Of a DNA stretch of 64,000 nucleotides, positions 55,795 to 64,000 are shown one piece after another. The position numbers were made by a program, and so were the translations under genes. The DNA comes from Flavobacterium aquidurense (GTDB taxonomy: Bacteria; Bacteroidota; Bacteroidia; Flavobacteriales; Flavobacteriaceae), in the NCBI RefSeq assembly GCF_001404985.1, contig NZ_JRLF01000010.1:407521-471520 (forward strand). The letters are read 5' to 3'. The notes under the pieces were generated by a model that saw nothing but the letters and a program-made list of their open reading frames with translations, searched no databases and had not been told where the DNA came from. The stretch's first letter is position 1. Each line of letters begins with the position of its first letter.

Positions 55795-56588
55795 ACCCCG
55801 CTGGGATTTTCGCATTTTTTGTCTTTTTTGAGGAACGAGAAATCTTCGCAAGATGCTCCGTAATAATTAGTTTAGGTAAAATATTTACCGAGTTTCAAAT
55901 CATGCTCCAGCGGAGCAAAATATTTATAGCAAAAAACAATATGATTTCTGAATTAAAGCTCCATCGGAGCGAAATAGATTTTTATTCTGCAATTAATATT
56001 CCACCCCGATGGGGCTCAATTACGCAAATTATTTATTTTCTATAAATATATCATCCCGCTGGGATTTTCGCATTTTTTGTCTTTTTGAGGAACGAGAAAT
56101 CTTCGCAAGATGCTCCGCAATAATTAGTTTAGGTAAAATATTTACCGAGTTTCAAATCATGCTCCAGCGGAGCAAAATATTTATAGCAAAAAACAATATG
56201 ATTTCTGAATTAAAGCTCCAGCGGAGCGAAATAGATTTTTATTCTGCCATAAATATTCCACCCCGATGGGGCTCAATTACGCAAATTATTTATTTTCTAT
56301 AAATATATCATCCCGCTGGGATTTTCTCATTTTTTGTCTTTTCGAGGAACGAGAAATCTTCGCAAGATTCTCCGTAATAATTAGTTTAGGTAAAATATTT
56401 ACCGAGTTTCAAATCATGCTCCAGCGGAGCAAAATATTTATAGCAAAAAACAATATGATTCTGAATTAAAGCTCCATCGGAGCGAAATAGATTTTTATTC
56501 TGCCATTAATATTCCACCCCGATGGGGCTCAATTACGCAAATCATTTATTTTCTATAAATATATCATCCCGCTGGGATTTTCGCATTT
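55795..56588. repeat. Tandem array of a ~257-bp REP/BIME-like unit (three full copies plus a start of a fourth)
   Basis: The anchor CTGGGATTTT recurs at 55801, 56059, 56316 and 56572 (spacings 258, 257, 256). Each copy carries the same series of hairpins: ATCCC-GCT-GGGAT (altered in copy 1), ATCTT-CGC-AAGAT, GGTAAA-ATA-TTTACC, GCTCC-AGC-GGAGC, GCTCC-ATC/AGC-GGAGC and CCCC-GAT-GGGG. The GCT-loop and AGC-loop hairpins are inverted copies of one motif preceded by a shared ATAAATAT head. Inverted pairs of short palindromes are the pattern of bacterial interspersed mosaic elements mobilised by REP-associated tyrosine transposases. No such transposase is in the window. Confidence 0.85.
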
Positions 56589-56827
56589 TGTGAATTGCTA
56601 TGTTTACTCCAATTAAAAATCTATTTATCGTTACTTACGAAAAAAAATAATTAACATATTATAGTATGTGAGAATTAATAAATATAAAACGGAAATTGCA
56701 TGAATTAACACACTAAATTTAAAGCCGACATTTATGTCGTACCTTTTTTCATTCCTGTTTAATAGATTTGTTTCGCGGAAAACCAAATAGAATAAAATTT
56801 AAAATCAATAATAAAAACATACTAGAA

Positions 56828-57148
56828 ATGGAACCAAATGAAACTGAAAAATTAGAGAATCTTAGAAAATTAATTTCTCTGTATTTTAACCGTTCAAAGT
56901 CAAATAATAATAAATCAGACGTTTATACGACTCAAGTTAATATCAATTATTATGAGATTGGTTGCGTAATTACCAATATGATAAAAATGTGTATTTTGAC
57001 ACTGGATAATGAAGGAGATAAAAGGTCAAGCACCAACAAAAATCCCATAAATGTTTCTCTTGTCTTAGAAATGGTTCTTGAAATGTTTCCTATAAATGAA
57101 TTTGAATTGCTAAGCGAAATTAACCAGATGTTTGTTGCTGATAATTAA
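56828..57148 (+). CDS. Small protein of unknown function
   Basis: 106 residues from the ATG at 56828 (M-E-P-N-E-T-E-K-L-E-N-L). A TTG-started extension to 56768 has no support. No signal peptide. A basic, Asn- and Ser-rich stretch (about 22-31) is followed by a helical body (I-G-C-V-I-T-N-M-I-K-M-C-I-L-T-L) and a C-terminal acidic helix (V-L-E-M-V-L-E-M-F-P-I-N-E-F-E-L-L). I recognise no family. It lies beside the palindrome array and converges with the OmpA-family gene, with 15 bases between the stops. Confidence 0.6.
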   Translation: MEPNETEKLENLRKLISLYFNRSKSNNNKSDVYTTQVNINYYEIGCVITNMIKMCILTLDNEGDKRSSTNKNPINVSLVLEMVLEMFPINEFELLSEINQMFVADN

Positions 57149-57163
57149 TTACTCTGCAAATTA

Positions 57164-59164
57164 TTATAAATTAGTAATAATAAATTCACTGCGTCGGTTT
57201 TGTTGATGTTGTTGTTCTGTACATTTTACACCATCGGCGCATTTATTTACCAATTGTGTTTCTCCAAATCCTTTTGCTGATAATCGACTTCCGTCAACTC
57301 CTTTACTAATTAGCCAGTTTTTGGTTGATTGGGCTCGTTTTTCTGAAAGAATCATATTATTCGAAGCCGATTGTCTACTATCTGTATGCGAACGAATATC
57401 GAGTTTTAATGTTGGATATTGTTTTAATACATCGACAATTTTCTGCAACTGTGGTTCTGATGATTTTCTGATGGTAGCTTTGCCTAAATCAAAAAAGTTC
57501 ATAGGAATATTAAGTGTTTTTGCTAAATCTGTACCAACAGCAATAGGTTTCATTTTTACAGATTTAACTGCCACTGTTTTTATCATTATAGTTTTAGCAA
57601 CTAACGGAATGGCTTTCTTTTCGAGCGAAATTGGTAAAGTTGTTTTTCCTGTACCTTTTTTTATTGCTACCGTAATTTCCTTTATATCATAATCGTTTTT
57701 GGATGTTTTTATGGTATATTTTTTACCACATTTGACATTCGGGAAAATATAATTTCCATTTTGGTCCGAAATAACTTGTATTGCATTTTGTTTCGTTTCA
57801 TCAAACAAAATCAATGTTACATTTGCAAGAACTTCATTTGTATCTGCATCTGTAATTGTACCTGATAATTCTTGCTCGCAAATAAGTCTTCTGGTTTCTG
57901 TAAAGCGATATACATCATCGAATCCATGTCCGTTTTCTCTGTTAGAAGAAAAAAAGCCGTTTCTGTTTTTACTATTAATTATAAAAGCAAAATCATCTTG
58001 TTTACTATTTATTGGTTCTCCAAGATTCTGGATTTCATCATATGAACCGTCTTTGTTTATTTTTGAAACAAAAACGTCAAGTCCGCCTAAACCAGGTCTT
58101 CCGTCGCTGGCAAAATAAAGTTCGTTATCACCGGAGATAAAAGGAAAAGTTTCTCTGCCCTCGGTATTAATTGAAGTTCCTAAATTTTCAGGTTTTTCAA
58201 AACTCCCGTCATCATTTATTTTTACTTTAAACAAATCAGATTGTCCTAATGTTCCCGGCATATCAGATGCAAAATACAATGTTTTATCATCCAGACTTAA
58301 TGCCGGATGTGCCACGCTGTATTGATTACTGTTAAAGGGAAGTTCCTCTATATTTGACCATTCGCCATTAATTAAGGTTGCTTTGTATAATTTTAATAAA
58401 GTAATTTTCTTTTCGCTTCTGCCTCTTTTTCCGTTTAAAAAATTGTTTCGGGTAAAATACATTGTTCTTCCGTCTTTTGTAAAAACAGGTGTTGATTCAT
58501 TGAACTTTGTATTTACTTTTTTATGAAAGCGCTGCGGAATCCCTACACTTCCGTCTAACATTAATTCGGCACTATATAGATTAGTAAAGGATTTATTGGT
58601 CCATTTAAAATTTTTCTTCACTACAGCGCCTGTATCTCTTGCTGAAGCAAAAATTAATTTATTGTCTAAAATAGCACTTCCATAGTCAGAATAATTAGAA
58701 TTAACTCCCGCATCTGCAATTTCATATCTTCCGGAGTTAGACTTTATTTCTTCTAAATAATTTTTATTGCTTTCGAATAAAATACCTCTTTTATCTTCTG
58801 TCAATTTGCGATTGAACTTTTCTAAAATTGTATCTGCTTTAGCATAATTTCCCTTTGATTTCAAACATTGTGAATATCTGTACAAATACTCCGGTTCTTG
58901 CTGCTCGTTCATAGCAAACAATTCATCGTACCATTTTAAGGCATTAAGCAATTCTCCATTAAAATAATAGGAATTACCAAGACGCTGAAACATTTTTTCG
59001 TCTTTATAACCTTTATTTGCAATACTTTCATAAGCTTTTATTGCATCTACATAAGCAAAATTTTCATACTTATCATTTGCCTCTTTTATACTTGGCGTTT
59101 GTGCAATTGCATTTGAACAAAACAGTAAAAATAAAACGATATATTTTAAATTTTTTATTCTCAT
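57164..59164 (-). CDS. OmpA-family protein with TPR, PD40 propeller and carboxypeptidase-like domains
   Basis: 666 residues, signal peptide ends A-I-A-Q. TPR-like helices at about 25-115 (A-Y-V-D-A-I-K-A-Y-E-S-I-A). PD40/WD40-like propeller repeats at about 165-420 (T-P-V-F-T-K-D-G-R-T-M-Y-F-T, L-S-L-D-D-K-T-L-Y-F-A-S-D-M-P-G, F-A-S-D-G-R-P-G-L-G-G-L-D-V). A carboxypeptidase-regulatory-like domain follows at about 430-510. The C-terminal OmpA peptidoglycan-binding domain (about 550-666) has I-R-S-H-T-D-S-R and N-R-R-S-E-F. Layout as in T9SS-associated PorE-like proteins. Third gene after the adhesin and SprF-like genes; it probably ties that complex to peptidoglycan. Confidence 0.92.
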   Translation of the reverse strand: MRIKNLKYIVLFLLFCSNAIAQTPSIKEANDKYENFAYVDAIKAYESIANKGYKDEKMFQRLGNSYYFNGELLNALKWYDELFAMNEQQEPEYLYRYSQCLKSKGNYAKADTILEKFNRKLTEDKRGILFESNKNYLEEIKSNSGRYEIADAGVNSNYSDYGSAILDNKLIFASARDTGAVVKKNFKWTNKSFTNLYSAELMLDGSVGIPQRFHKKVNTKFNESTPVFTKDGRTMYFTRNNFLNGKRGRSEKKITLLKLYKATLINGEWSNIEELPFNSNQYSVAHPALSLDDKTLYFASDMPGTLGQSDLFKVKINDDGSFEKPENLGTSINTEGRETFPFISGDNELYFASDGRPGLGGLDVFVSKINKDGSYDEIQNLGEPINSKQDDFAFIINSKNRNGFFSSNRENGHGFDDVYRFTETRRLICEQELSGTITDADTNEVLANVTLILFDETKQNAIQVISDQNGNYIFPNVKCGKKYTIKTSKNDYDIKEITVAIKKGTGKTTLPISLEKKAIPLVAKTIMIKTVAVKSVKMKPIAVGTDLAKTLNIPMNFFDLGKATIRKSSEPQLQKIVDVLKQYPTLKLDIRSHTDSRQSASNNMILSEKRAQSTKNWLISKGVDGSRLSAKGFGETQLVNKCADGVKCTEQQHQQNRRSEFIITNL

Positions 59165-59176
59165 GGATCGAATTTA

Positions 59177-60082
59177 TTAGAAGAATCTTGGTGACGTAAT
59201 TCTATTGTAATTATTAAAGAACTCAAAACGAAGGAAAATTTCATGCGATCCTGAATTATACCTTCTTAAATTTGTTGTTTCATGATCATAACCATACCCT
59301 ATATACAAACCATCTGATACCTGAAAACCTGCCATAGCACTCACTGATGCGCTCCATCTATAGGCAAGGCCCACTACAAATTTATCATTGAACATAAAGT
59401 TACCCGAAACATCAACCTGAAGCGGAGCTCCTTGTACCATTTTTGTTAGTAATGCCGGTTTGAATTTGATGTAATAATCAAGATCAAAGACATAACCTGC
59501 CATAAAATAGTAATTGATTTTATCCTTAAAAATAGCTGTGTCATTGTCATTGTATCTATTGGTTTCGATAAAATTAGGAACTGATAATCCTAAATAAGCC
59601 TTATCTGAATGCCAATAAACACCTGCTCCAATATTGGGTGTAATTTTATTATTTAAATCCTGAAATTGCGGATCTCCCTGATCTTCAAAACTTAATTTAT
59701 TTACATCTAAATTAAAAAGATTTGCTGTGGCTTTAATTCCAAAAGAAAGTTTGTAGGTTTCTGATGTTGGAACCGTATAGGATAAATCTGCAGACAAAGT
59801 GTTTTCGTTAGTTGGACCAATTTTATCGTTAACCAGGGAAACTCCTAGTCCTAAATTGCTATTGCTTAAAGGAGTGTTTACAGAGAAAGTACTAGTCTCT
59901 GGTGCGCCATCAAGACCAACCCATTGCGTACGATATAAACCAAAAACACTTAATACGCCGCGAGAACCTGCATATGCGGGATTGATCGTAATGGTATTAT
60001 ACATGTATTGGGTAAATTGAGAATCTTGCTGCGCCGAACACACAACGGAAAAAAACATGAAAATTAAAATTATCTTTTTCAT
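59177..60082 (-). CDS. PorP/SprF-family outer-membrane protein paired with the adhesin
   Basis: 301 residues, signal ends V-C-S-A-Q. Starts with the family opening Q-D-S-Q-F-T-Q-Y-M-Y-N-T-I-T-I-N-P-A-Y-A-G-S-R-G in pieces, then R-T-Q-W-V-G-L-D-G-A-P and a barrel-like body ending E-I-F-L-R-F-E-F. In F. johnsoniae SprF is needed to export and hold SprB, a type-B (CHU_C) substrate. The adhesin encoded 49 bases upstream has that sorting domain, so this is its likely dedicated partner. Better match to SprF than the orphan copy at 22473. Confidence 0.93.
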   Translation of the reverse strand: MKKIILIFMFFSVVCSAQQDSQFTQYMYNTITINPAYAGSRGVLSVFGLYRTQWVGLDGAPETSTFSVNTPLSNSNLGLGVSLVNDKIGPTNENTLSADLSYTVPTSETYKLSFGIKATANLFNLDVNKLSFEDQGDPQFQDLNNKITPNIGAGVYWHSDKAYLGLSVPNFIETNRYNDNDTAIFKDKINYYFMAGYVFDLDYYIKFKPALLTKMVQGAPLQVDVSGNFMFNDKFVVGLAYRWSASVSAMAGFQVSDGLYIGYGYDHETTNLRRYNSGSHEIFLRFEFFNNYNRITSPRFF

Positions 60083-60131
60083 TTAAAAAGCTTTAAATAG
60101 CGGTCGGACTCAACCAAACCGCTTGTATTTT

Positions 60132-63100
60132 TTATTTGTTTATATATAAATAACCTGACATTTCATGCGAATTAGAACCGCTGTCTTTATATTTCAATAT
60201 GTAGAAATAGGTTCCTACCGGCAATCCGTCTGCTTGTTTTACAGTTGTACGTCCTTCAGAAAAACCTTTGAAAGCACGATCTTCATTGTTGTATTTATCA
60301 ATATCGTATACTAAAACGCCCCAACGATTGTATATTTCTACTGTATTATCAGGATAACATTCTAATCCTTGTATGTAGAATCTTGTGTTTTTCTCATCTC
60401 CGTTTGGAGAAAATGCATTAAAAACTTTTATAACACACCCGTTTAAAGGCAATACTGTTGGTTTGTCGCCAGTGTTGTTTTCGTCATCAGACATGTCTTC
60501 GACTACAACTCCTTTATCACTGACAGCTTTTACACTTGCCTGATTGCTTACACTGCCTTTGTTTATATCACTTTGTGTAATTTTATAAGTACCCGTAAAA
60601 TTATTCTCATCTGATTCGTTTATTTCTAAATCAATTGCTTGTCCGGATACAATAACACCCGGTAAAGGATCTGAAACCATAACTCGTCTTAATGGAACGT
60701 TTCCGGTATTGGTTACTTTAAATTTGTAAGTAATGGTTTCACCTGCATTTGCATATCCGCTGGCATTTTCATCATTAAAGACCGCTGTTTTGATGATTGC
60801 AATTGCAGGAACTTCTACAAAAACATTTAACGTTGCTGTAGCACAATTACCTGAATTTGATTTTTCACAAACCTGATATATTAATGAATAATTTCCTCCG
60901 GGAGTATTTGGTTTCACATTTACTGTTCCGTCTGCATTAAACTCAAAATAATTGTTTTTTGGTGTATTTGTAATTACGACATCCGAAGAATTAATTGGTA
61001 AACCTTTTAATAAATCATTATCCAAAACATTTATGAATTCAAGCGAACCATTTATTCCGTCCACATTTACTACTCCTTCATTATTAAGAACAATTTGGGT
61101 TAATGGTGCCGTTGGCGGATTAGCTTCTACAATATTCACAACTTTAATTTTTACAACAGCCTGACTACAATTAGAACTATTTAAAAGTTCACAAATTTGA
61201 TATGTCAACTCATAATTTCCTGGTAACGTTCCTGGTTTTACTTCTATTGTACCATCTGCTTTTAAAATTAGGTTAGGATTCGAAACAACAGTCGTTAAAA
61301 CAACAGTTGCAGGATTAAGTGCCACTCCGTTTAATGTATCGTTACTAAATATATTTGTTGATGAACTTTGTCCTTTATTGCTGTCTACAGTTCCTGCATT
61401 GTCATTGTTTGCTTGTAAAACTGCTCCTGTTACCGGAATGTAACTTTTTACAGTTGAACAATTGGTTTGATTTAAATATTCGCAAATGCTATATTCAACT
61501 TCATAAATACCTATTGGCGTTCCTGCGCTTACTGTTATCGTTCCGTCTGAATTTAAAATTAATCCTGTTGGTACATTAACAGGTTTTAAGATTACTCCTC
61601 CCGGAGTATTTGAGATAATTGCCGGATTTCCGTTTAAAGTATCGTTATTAATTAATGATAAAGTAGTTCCTCCGATACTGCCATTTATTGGAAGCGTATT
61701 TTCGGTCACTGCATTAATTATTCCGTTACCAACCACAACCGTTGCTGTATTGGACGCGCAGTTTACAGGGTTTGCTCCTTCTTCGCAGATTGTGTAGGTG
61801 ATTGTATAAGTTCCCGATTTTGTATTCGGGTCCAAAGTCAGTTCACCATTGGCATCAATACTTAATGGTCCGTTGGTAATGGGTGTTACACTTGTATTGG
61901 CTGCCGTAACCGGTAATCCGTTTAACGTATCGTTTGAGGTTACGTTTCCTATTGTAGTCGTTGTAGTCGCCGAAGTTTGCGCCGGATAGGTATTATCGAC
62001 AGTCGCTACAAGCGTATTTTCAACCACAACCGTCGCTGTATTGGATGCGCAGTTTACAGGATTTGCCCCTTCTTCACAGATCGTGTAGGTGATCGTATAA
62101 GTTCCCGATTTTGTATTCGGGTCCAAAGTCAGTTCACCATTGGCATCAATGCTTAATGGTCCGTTGGTAATGGGTGTTACGTTTGTATTTGCAGATGTTA
62201 CCGGTAATCCGTTTAATGTATCGTTTGATGTTACGTTTCCTATTGTCGTAATTGTTGTTGCCGAAGGTTGCGCCGGATAAGTATTATCGACAGTCGCTAT
62301 AATCGTGTTTTCAACCACAACAGTCGCTGTATTGGATGCGCAGTTTACAGGATTTGCTCCTTCTTCGCAGATCGTGTAGGTAATGGTATAAGTTCCCGAT
62401 TTTGTATTCGGGTCCAAAGTCAGTTCACCATTCGCATCAATACTTAATGGTCCGTTTGTAATTGGAGTTACGTTCGTATTTACCGATGTTACCGGTAATC
62501 CGTTTAGTGTATCGTTTGAGGTTACGTTTCCTATTGTTGTTGCTGATGAAGTTTGTGCCGGATAGGTATTATCTACATTGGCAACAATAGTGTTTTCAAC
62601 CACAACAGTCGCTGTATTCGATGCGCAGTTTACCGGGTTTGCGCCTTCTTCACAGATCGTGTAGGTAATCGTGTATGTTCCCGATTTGGTATTCGGGTCC
62701 AAAGTCAGTTCACCATTGGCATCAATGCTTAATGGTCCGTTGGTAATTGGTGTTACACTCGTATTTGCCGATGTTACCGGTAATCCGTTTAGTGTATCGT
62801 TTGAGGTTACGTTTCCAACTGTTGTAATTGTAGTTGCCGAAGGTTGCGCCGGATAGGTATTATCTACATTCGCTACAATAGTATTTTCAACCACAACAGT
62901 CGCTGTATTGGATGCGCAGTTTACAGGATTTGCCCCTTCTTCACAGATCGTGTAGGTGATTGTATAAGTTCCCGATTTTGTATTCGGGTCCAAAGTCAGT
63001 TCACCATTGGCATCAATACTTAATGGTCCGTTTGTAATTGGTGTTACGTTCGTATTGGCTGCCGTAACCGGTAATCCGTTTAAGGTGTCGTTTGTTGTAA

Positions 63101-64000
63101 CATTTCCTATTGTTGTTGTTGTTGTTGATGCAGTTTGTGCCGGATAGGTATTATCGACATTGGCAACAATCGTGTTTTCAACCACAACAGTCGCTGTATT
63201 CGATGCGCAGTTTACAGGATTTGCCCCTTCTTCGCAGATCGTGTAAGTGATTGTATAAGTTCCCGATTTGGTATTCGGGTCCAAAGTCAGTTCACCATTG
63301 GCATCAATACTTAATGGTCCGTTGGTAATGGGTGTTACATTGGTATTTGCCGATGTTATCGGTAATCCGTTTAGCGTATCGTTTGATGTTACGTTTCCTA
63401 TTGTGGTCGTTGTTGCTGATGCAGTTTGTGACGGATACGTATTATCTACATTGGCAACAATAGTGTTTTCAACTATAACCGTAGCCGTGTTTGATGCACA
63501 GTTGATTGGGTTTGCCCCTTCTTCACAGATCGTGTAGGTGATCGTATAAGTTCCCGATTTTGTATTCGGGTCCAAAGTCAGTTCACCATTGGCATCAATA
63601 CTTAATGGTCCATTGGTAATTGGAGTTACGTTCGTATCTGCCGATGTTACCGGTAATCCGTTTAGCGTATCGTTTGATGTTACGTTTCCAACTGTCGTAG
63701 TCGTTGTTGCCGAAGTTTGTGCCGGATAGGTATTATCTTCATTGGCACAAATTTTAGAATCAATAACGGCACTTGAGCTTAAAGATTCACAATTATTTAC
63801 TTTTGCAATTATTGTGTAACTACCTGCTGGAGCTGTAATTGTATTTCCTGTTTGATTAACTCCTGCTGAAGGACTTATGACATAAGTATAACCTGCGTCA
63901 TAATTTGTAATAGTAAAACTACCCGTTGCTACTGCACATGTTTGTTGGGTTACAGAACTCAATAAAGGTTTAGCCGGAGTTGTGTTTACTGTTACGGCTA
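60132..64000 (-). CDS. Large repeat adhesin with type-B T9SS sorting domain (5' end outside the window)
   Basis: The frame stays open to the right edge, so the 1288 residues seen are only the C-terminal part. In protein order: one Ig-like/SprB-like module (C-A-V-A-T-G-S-F-T-I-T-N-Y-D), seven near-identical 97-residue repeats (one of 95), three diverged copies of the same fold, a DUF11/DUF7507-type domain (about A-G-E-T-I-T-Y-K-F-K-V-T-N-T-G-N-V-P-L), and the CHU_C sorting domain (N-A-F-S-P-N-G-D ... Y-N-R-W-G-V-L-V-Y to Y-L-Y-I-N-K). Each repeat contains a paired cysteine (T-I-C-E-E ... V-N-C-A-S). Secreted by the T9SS; likely a motility or attachment adhesin. Confidence 0.93.
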   Translation of the reverse strand, partial: AVTVNTTPAKPLLSSVTQQTCAVATGSFTITNYDAGYTYVISPSAGVNQTGNTITAPAGSYTIIAKVNNCESLSSSAVIDSKICANEDNTYPAQTSATTTTTVGNVTSNDTLNGLPVTSADTNVTPITNGPLSIDANGELTLDPNTKSGTYTITYTICEEGANPINCASNTATVIVENTIVANVDNTYPSQTASATTTTIGNVTSNDTLNGLPITSANTNVTPITNGPLSIDANGELTLDPNTKSGTYTITYTICEEGANPVNCASNTATVVVENTIVANVDNTYPAQTASTTTTTIGNVTTNDTLNGLPVTAANTNVTPITNGPLSIDANGELTLDPNTKSGTYTITYTICEEGANPVNCASNTATVVVENTIVANVDNTYPAQPSATTITTVGNVTSNDTLNGLPVTSANTSVTPITNGPLSIDANGELTLDPNTKSGTYTITYTICEEGANPVNCASNTATVVVENTIVANVDNTYPAQTSSATTIGNVTSNDTLNGLPVTSVNTNVTPITNGPLSIDANGELTLDPNTKSGTYTITYTICEEGANPVNCASNTATVVVENTIIATVDNTYPAQPSATTITTIGNVTSNDTLNGLPVTSANTNVTPITNGPLSIDANGELTLDPNTKSGTYTITYTICEEGANPVNCASNTATVVVENTLVATVDNTYPAQTSATTTTTIGNVTSNDTLNGLPVTAANTSVTPITNGPLSIDANGELTLDPNTKSGTYTITYTICEEGANPVNCASNTATVVVGNGIINAVTENTLPINGSIGGTTLSLINNDTLNGNPAIISNTPGGVILKPVNVPTGLILNSDGTITVSAGTPIGIYEVEYSICEYLNQTNCSTVKSYIPVTGAVLQANNDNAGTVDSNKGQSSSTNIFSNDTLNGVALNPATVVLTTVVSNPNLILKADGTIEVKPGTLPGNYELTYQICELLNSSNCSQAVVKIKVVNIVEANPPTAPLTQIVLNNEGVVNVDGINGSLEFINVLDNDLLKGLPINSSDVVITNTPKNNYFEFNADGTVNVKPNTPGGNYSLIYQVCEKSNSGNCATATLNVFVEVPAIAIIKTAVFNDENASGYANAGETITYKFKVTNTGNVPLRRVMVSDPLPGVIVSGQAIDLEINESDENNFTGTYKITQSDINKGSVSNQASVKAVSDKGVVVEDMSDDENNTGDKPTVLPLNGCVIKVFNAFSPNGDEKNTRFYIQGLECYPDNTVEIYNRWGVLVYDIDKYNNEDRAFKGFSEGRTTVKQADGLPVGTYFYILKYKDSGSNSHEMSGYLYINK
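61709..63745 (-). repeat. Seven tandem 291-bp coding repeats in the adhesin gene
   Basis: The anchor GTATTATC (codons for D-N-T on the minus strand) recurs at 61990, 62281, 62566, 62857, 63148, 63439 and 63730. Spacings are 291 bp, with one of 285 bp. All are multiples of three, so copy-number change keeps the frame. Long blocks, such as the part coding for N-G-P-L-S-I-D-A-N-G-E-L-T, differ at very few bases between copies. Variation is concentrated in the 30-base Thr/Ser/Ala segment before G-N-V-T. Confidence 0.93.

Larger units (their letters stand above)
55369..56827. other. 1.46 kb region without a protein gene, filled by palindromic repeats
   Basis: Between the CBS gene and the small hypothetical gene no reading frame has coding character. 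The first ~250 bases are plain AT-rich DNA. From 55623 to about 56590 it is filled with small palindromes, described as separate features. The last ~230 bases (56590-56827) are again AT-rich, with no clear signal beyond a possible promoter region of the following gene. Open frames at 56009-56302 and 56266-56469 repeat the same peptide only because the DNA is repeated. Confidence 0.75.

Noticed and set aside
56009..56469. Two similar open frames of 97 and 67 codons on the + strand
   Set aside because: They repeat the same peptide because they lie in the tandem non-coding array. Composition follows the palindromes, not codon use.
55795..56588. CRISPR-like repeat array
   Set aside because: The period is about 257 bp, copies are contiguous and similar throughout, and there are no short repeats separated by unique spacers or cas genes.
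56768..56827. TTG-started extension of the small protein before 56828
   Set aside because: The added 20 residues are low-complexity, and an ATG at 56828 gives a natural start.
60083..60131. Terminator between the adhesin and the SprF-like gene
   Set aside because: AGCGGT/ACCGCT arms exist but the loop is 13 bases, and the downstream side on the minus strand has no T-run. Left out as too weak.
62671..63537. Open frames on the + strand opposite the adhesin repeats
   Set aside because: They mirror the near-identical coding repeats of the minus-strand gene and end at every repeat variation. Not real genes.
1..64000. Prophage, integrative element, IS or genomic island
   Set aside because: No integrase, transposase, phage structural genes, tRNA-flanked att sites or marked composition change were found in any region.

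Overview
The window looks like chromosome from a Flavobacterium (Bacteroidota, Flavobacteriaceae) close to the gliding soil and freshwater species. The DNA is AT-rich. Promoter-like TAnnTTTG boxes take the place of E. coli-type -10 boxes, and Shine-Dalgarno sites are not evident. The content is typical of the group: a SusC-like TonB receptor with DUF4249, DUF4270, DUF6089, PorP/SprF, SprA, RemB and a T9SS type-B sorted adhesin. I see no phage, integrase, IS transposase, tRNA, rRNA or CRISPR array.

Layout. 0-5.8 kb: a surface lipoprotein, a TonB-dependent receptor/DUF4249 lipoprotein pair and pdxJ. 5.8-14.3 kb: an envelope block on the + strand (CBS protein, nadK, DUF6089 barrel, uppS, bamA, two Skp/OmpH chaperones, murI). 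14.3-16.9 kb: DUF4270 lipoprotein and an outer-membrane protein. 17.1-21.9 kb: a compact + strand operon of barrel protein, Kelch lipoprotein, DUF4907 lipoprotein, LytS-type kinase, lipoprotein-like intradiol dioxygenase and LytTR regulator. This is the best candidate in the window for an undescribed system. 21.9-26.6 kb: gamma-carbonic anhydrase-like protein, a PorP/SprF protein, a NifU-type Fe-S protein, an LEA-like helical protein, an MscS channel and tsaB. 26.7-33.9 kb: a six-gene MacAB/TolC-type export operon with two adaptors and two permeases. 34-40.6 kb: DUF4403 lipoprotein, then cytochrome oxidase assembly and subunit genes (small CxxC membrane protein, DUF420, SCO, a cysteine-less SCO-like protein, subunit IV, two subunit III proteins, heme O synthase). 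40.8-54.8 kb: gliding/T9SS neighbourhood remB-deoC-vanZ-gcvH-sprA-ruvA-maeB. 54.9-57.1 kb: a CBS protein, a 1.4 kb non-coding cluster of small palindromes that includes three tandem copies of a ~257-bp unit, and an unrecognised small protein. 57.2-64 kb: OmpA-family protein, PorP/SprF and a large repeat adhesin that runs off the right edge.

How the parts connect. SprA forms the T9SS outer-membrane channel, RemB is a gliding protein, and the adhesin-SprF-OmpA operon probably supplies a T9SS substrate with its dedicated surface partners. BamA and the Skp proteins insert the many outer-membrane barrels encoded nearby. The cox genes build an aa3-type oxidase whose catalytic subunits I and II are not in the window.

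All names rest on motif recognition by eye. No database search was run. Start codons were moved where the longest reading frame puts a signal peptide or a conserved N-terminus too far inside.
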